Source: Altererythrobacter sp. CAU 1644 (GTDB taxonomy: Bacteria > Pseudomonadota > Alphaproteobacteria > Sphingomonadales > Sphingomonadaceae). Taken from it: a stretch of DNA of 64,000 bases. The notes under the pieces are model-generated. The model did not search any database, was not told the origin of the DNA, and worked only from the letters and a program-made list of their open reading frames with translations. Position 1 is the stretch's first letter. Every line of letters begins with the position of its first letter. Location: assembly GCF_029623755.1 (NCBI RefSeq), contig NZ_CP121106.1, forward strand, positions 1,809,001 through 1,873,000, read 5' to 3'. A program made the translations under genes and the position numbers. Positions 60,926 to 64,000 of this stretch are shown piece after piece.

Positions 60926-62517
60926 TCGCCTCCTGGCGCGGAAAAGCCCGTTTCTACCACATCCTGCTCGCGTTGTTCGTCGAGCGAGGTGAGGCGGAAG
61001 GAGAAATCGCGCGGTCCGGTGTTGGCAGGGGCCATGACATAGGCCCGCACGGTGCGGATCTGGTCCGAATCGACCATGAAGCGCTGGGTCGGCGAGGCAT
61101 CCTCGCGCGCGATGGTATCGGTCCACAGCATGGCGCCCGGCAGCCCTTCGACCGCGATTTCCATTTCACGCGGGCGGCTTTCCATATTGCGCAGCTTGAG
61201 CGTGTAGGAATTGCGGATCGACCCGTCGCTCATCAGCATGAAGGGCGGATTGCGATCGGGCGAGACGGTGAGGTCGGTGTGATTGCGTGCGCCCAGCGCG
61301 AACAGCATGGCGAGGCCGATGCTGCCCCAGATGAGGAAATAGGCGATGGTGCGCGGGTGGAGCAGCGTCTTCCACACCGGTCGCGGCGTTTCGCCTGCCG
61401 CCTCGCGCTCGCAGTCCTCCAGCGTGGCATAGTCGATCAGACCGCGCGGGCGACCGATGTCCTTCATCACGCGGTCGCAGGCGTCGATGCACAGCGCGCA
61501 GGTGATGCAGCCGATCTGCGGCCCCTCGCGAATATCTATGCCCGTGGGGCAGACCTGCACACACTGCAGGCAATCGATGCAGTCGCCGAACTGGTCGGGG
61601 TTCTTGGCCGCCTTCTTGACGCTGCCGCGCGGTTCGCCACGCCAGTCCTTGTAGGTGACGATCAGCGATTTCTCGTCGAGCATGGCGGTCTGGATGCGGG
61701 GCCAGGGGCACATGTAGATGCACACCTGCTCGCGCATGAAACCGCCCAGAGTGAAGGTCGTGGCGGTGAGGACCAGCACCGTGCCATAGGCGATCGGCGC
61801 CGCATCGCCCGTGAAGAAATCGCGGAACAGCGTCGGCGCATCGGCGAAATAGAGGATCCACGCCCCGCCGGTGGCAAAGGCGATGGCGAGATAGATCGAC
61901 CACTTGAAGGCGCGCCGCGCGATCTTCCCGGCGGTCCAGGGCGCGGCGTCGAGCCGCATGCGCGCATTGCGATCACCATCGATGAAGCGGTCGACGTGCT
62001 GGTAGAGATCGGTCCACACCGTCTGCGGGCAGGCATAGCCGCACCACGCGCGGCCGACCGCGCTGGTGACCAGGAACAGCCCGATACCCGCCATGATCAG
62101 CAATCCCGCGACGAAGTAGAACTCGTGCGGCCAGATCTCGATATCGAACATGTAGAAACGGCGATTGGCGAGATCGATCAGCACCGCCTGGTCGGGGGCG
62201 TAGGGTCCACGATCCCAGCGCAGCCACGGGGTGATCCAGTAGATCCCCAGCGTCACCACCATGACGAACCACTTGAAGCGGCGGAACGGGCCGTCGATCC
62301 GCTTGTTATGGACTGCCTTGCGCTTCTCGTAGAGCTTTTCGGGCAGGGTGGTGCGCGGGGGTTCGTGCGGTTCGTGCCGCCGCGTGGCCGCGCCGGGCGA
62401 GGCTACCGCACTCGACACCGGCTCGTTGGTCTTGGCCACCCCATCCTCGACGACGACCGACCAATCGCGATCGTCGCCGGGCTTGGGATCGGGCCTGGTT
62501 TCGTCAGGGTTGCTCAT
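60922..62517 (-). CDS. ccoG: cbb3 maturation iron-sulphur protein CcoG/FixG
   Basis: 531 residues, polytopic membrane protein with two [4Fe-4S] motifs (CIDCLQCVQVCPTGID and CITCALCIDACD), the earlier CGYACPQTVWTDLYQ, CIYMCPWPRIQ, and a periplasmic Ig-like C-terminal domain. CcoG reduces Cu(II) to Cu(I) for oxidase assembly. N-terminal extension of ~60 polar residues before the first helix. Overlaps ccoP by 14 bases. Confidence 0.94.
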   Translation of the reverse strand: MSNPDETRPDPKPGDDRDWSVVVEDGVAKTNEPVSSAVASPGAATRRHEPHEPPRTTLPEKLYEKRKAVHNKRIDGPFRRFKWFVMVVTLGIYWITPWLRWDRGPYAPDQAVLIDLANRRFYMFDIEIWPHEFYFVAGLLIMAGIGLFLVTSAVGRAWCGYACPQTVWTDLYQHVDRFIDGDRNARMRLDAAPWTAGKIARRAFKWSIYLAIAFATGGAWILYFADAPTLFRDFFTGDAAPIAYGTVLVLTATTFTLGGFMREQVCIYMCPWPRIQTAMLDEKSLIVTYKDWRGEPRGSVKKAAKNPDQFGDCIDCLQCVQVCPTGIDIREGPQIGCITCALCIDACDRVMKDIGRPRGLIDYATLEDCEREAAGETPRPVWKTLLHPRTIAYFLIWGSIGLAMLFALGARNHTDLTVSPDRNPPFMLMSDGSIRNSYTLKLRNMESRPREMEIAVEGLPGAMLWTDTIAREDASPTQRFMVDSDQIRTVRAYVMAPANTGPRDFSFRLTSLDEQREQDVVETGFSAPGGE

Positions 62518-63430
62518 TGACTTCGGCCACCGGTTCTTCAACCGGAGCCTCCAGGAAGTCTTCGCCTCCCCCGAGCGAATGGACATAGGCGGTCAGCATC
62601 TTGATGGTGACCGGATCGAGACGCTCGCCCCATGCGGGCATGGCGCCCATCTTCGGATTGAGGATCTGCCTGCGAATGGCGTCGGCACTCTTGCCGCGGA
62701 GCCAGATCGCGTCGTTGAGCCGCGGCGCGCCGACAGTGCGGTCGCCCTCGCCGTTCTGGCCGTGGCAAATGGCGCAGTTCTCGCTGTAGAGCTGCGCGCC
62801 CACGGCATTGCTCTTGCCGGTGCCGCCGAGCGACTGGACCTGCGCGACCAGCGCGTCGAGCTGGGCATTGCTGAACATGCCCTCGAAGGCCGGCATGGCG
62901 CCCTGCCGCTGGTCCGAACCCGGCTGGCGGATGCCGTGCACGATCGAATATTCGATCGCCTGCATGTCGCCGCCCCAGATCCAGTCATCGTCGTTGAGGT
63001 TGGGGTAGCCGAGCTCCTGATTGCCCGCCGCGCCCGAGCCGTGGCACTGGACGCAGTTGACCTTGAACGCCGCCGCGCCCCCCGCGACCGCCTGCTGCAG
63101 CAGTTCGGGATTGCCCGAAAGCTTGGTCGTATCGATCGCCGCGATCCGCTCGCCGACGCTCACCCGCGCCTGGTCGGCGAGGCTGATCTGTTCGGCGAGG
63201 TCGCCGCGGCTTGACCAGCCGAGCGTGCCCTCGGTCGCCTTGGAGAGCATCGGCCATGCCGGATAGAGCACGGTGTAGATGATCGCCCAGACCACGGTGA
63301 TATAGAAGGTCCACAGCCACCACCGCGGCATCGGCGTGTCGAGTTCTTCGATGCCGTCCCATTCGTGGCCGACGAACTCGGTGCCGGTCGCTTCGTCGAT
63401 CCGGCTGTTGCTGGATGGATCATTCGCCAT
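62504..63430 (-). CDS. ccoP: cbb3 cytochrome c oxidase subunit III (dihaem)
   Basis: 308 residues: N-terminal membrane helix (WWLWTFYITVVWAIIYTVLYPAW) and two cytochrome c domains with CVQCHGSG and CAICHGQNG haem sites and downstream Met ligands in GAMPAFEGM and GAMPAWGERL. Passes electrons to CcoO and the catalytic subunit. Starts 11 bases inside ccoQ. Confidence 0.96.
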   Translation of the reverse strand: MANDPSSNSRIDEATGTEFVGHEWDGIEELDTPMPRWWLWTFYITVVWAIIYTVLYPAWPMLSKATEGTLGWSSRGDLAEQISLADQARVSVGERIAAIDTTKLSGNPELLQQAVAGGAAAFKVNCVQCHGSGAAGNQELGYPNLNDDDWIWGGDMQAIEYSIVHGIRQPGSDQRQGAMPAFEGMFSNAQLDALVAQVQSLGGTGKSNAVGAQLYSENCAICHGQNGEGDRTVGAPRLNDAIWLRGKSADAIRRQILNPKMGAMPAWGERLDPVTIKMLTAYVHSLGGGEDFLEAPVEEPVAEVNEQP

Positions 63431-63581
63431 CGTCTTGTCCCTCGAAAATGGAATTGGCAGCCTTCTGGTTGTGCTCGCGCGCGCCCGGGCGGAACGGCCA
63501 CAGGCACAGCGCCAGGAACAGCACGACCATGATCGCCAGGCCGTAGCTGTCGGCGAAGTGACGCAGGGTTTCGTAGTCCAT
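63420..63581 (-). CDS. ccoQ: cbb3 oxidase subunit CcoQ
   Basis: 53 residues: [13 protein letters not shown], one membrane helix (GLAIMVVLFLALCLWPF) and RPGAREHNQKAANSIF, the usual CcoQ pattern. Stabilises the complex. ATG 63,581 overlaps the ccoO stop (TAATG) and its end overlaps ccoP. Confidence 0.9.
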   Translation of the reverse strand: MDYETLRHFADSYGLAIMVVLFLALCLWPFRPGAREHNQKAANSIFEGQDDGE

Positions 63582-64000
63582 TACCGCCCCTTCTCTGTCG
63601 CGAGTTTCTCCTGCGCGGCGGCGCTGTTCACATCGACCAGCGTGCCGAGCATCTGCAGGTAGGCGACTAGCGCGTCCATCTCGGTCACGCGGTCGGGATC
63701 GCCGTCGAAATCGCGGATCTGCGCCTTGGGATAGCGCTCGGCGAGATTGCCGGCGTCGGCGTCAGGATCGGCCTGCGCCATCAAGTCGGCATTGGCCTTC
63801 TCGACATCCTCGTCCGAGTAAGGCACGCCGAGCCGCCGCAGCGCCGTGAGATTGGCCGAGGCATCGGCGATCTTGAGCGGCGCATCCTTGAGGAAGCCGT
63901 ATTGCGGCATGATGCTTTCGGGCACCACCGCTTGCGGATCCTCAAGGTGCTGGACATGCCATTCGTCCGAATAGCGCCCGCCCACGCGCGCCAGGTCCGG
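63581..64000 (-). CDS. ccoO: cbb3 cytochrome c oxidase subunit II, C-terminal part (cut by window edge)
   Basis: The last ~139 residues of the monohaem subunit: [36 protein letters not shown], with the axial Met, and [16 protein letters not shown] near the end. The haem-binding CxxCH and the start lie beyond 64,000, as should ccoN. Confidence 0.93.
   Translation of the reverse strand, partial: PDLARVGGRYSDEWHVQHLEDPQAVVPESIMPQYGFLKDAPLKIADASANLTALRRLGVPYSDEDVEKANADLMAQADPDADAGNLAERYPKAQIRDFDGDPDRVTEMDALVAYLQMLGTLVDVNSAAAQEKLATEKGR

Noticed and set aside
60973-62520. A 515-codon plus-strand frame opposite ccoG
   Set aside because: Antisense shadow of a well-conserved gene.

Overview
The window looks like the chromosome of an alphaproteobacterium of the Sphingomonadales, most likely Erythrobacter-like. 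The pointers are a short LOV histidine kinase of the EL346 type, a split MetH, a MucR regulator, an Nmad3-type protein and a ccoNOQP-GHIS cluster. Taxonomy is inferred from gene content only.

The left part (1 to about 36.46 kb) reads as accessory DNA. It is visibly AT-richer and less uniform in codon use than the right part. It holds the end of a copper ATPase with its CueR regulator, dodecin, and a LOV blue-light kinase with a single-domain response regulator. A small integrative element follows (about 4.4-10.35 kb): a SHOCT/DUF805 protein, two related small genes each behind a terminator-like hairpin, a LysR-type DNA-binding-only protein, two coupled micro-genes, a VirE-family ATPase and a tyrosine integrase. 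Next come a nuclease/Excalibur operon, an Lrp regulator with a palindromic operator, and a coupled pair of IS1595-like transposase genes, the first of which has lost its catalytic residues.

From 15.8 to 29.9 kb there is one signalling and surface-structure block: a GGDEF-EAL protein, a double PilZ protein, two NarL-type response regulators, an Hpt protein, a MASE1 hybrid kinase, a GAF-PAS protein, and a chaperone-usher pilus with two pilins plus a third pilin-like gene. An 18-bp motif occurs three times in promoter regions of this block. An intact IS3 element (30.74-32.02 kb), a MucR regulator, a nuclease-Excalibur fusion, an amidohydrolase and a VOC protein follow, with palindromic GTCCGC repeats between genes. 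The accessory region ends at a 3' fragment of a tRNA-Thr(CGT) gene (36,420-36,464), the classic trace of integration into a tRNA gene.

The right part (36.6-64 kb) is core metabolism in tight, overlapping operons of even, high GC. On the plus strand lie an ArsR-type regulator/methyltransferase with metF and two-piece metH, a TSUP permease, and a tandem glycine riboswitch driving gcvT-gcvH-gcvPA-gcvPB, then an Nmad3 gene. On the minus strand lie a valine-degradation operon (mmsA ... mmsB) with several small passenger genes, a LacI regulator, hemN, and the cbb3 oxidase cluster ccoO-Q-P-G-H-I-S, which runs off the right edge.
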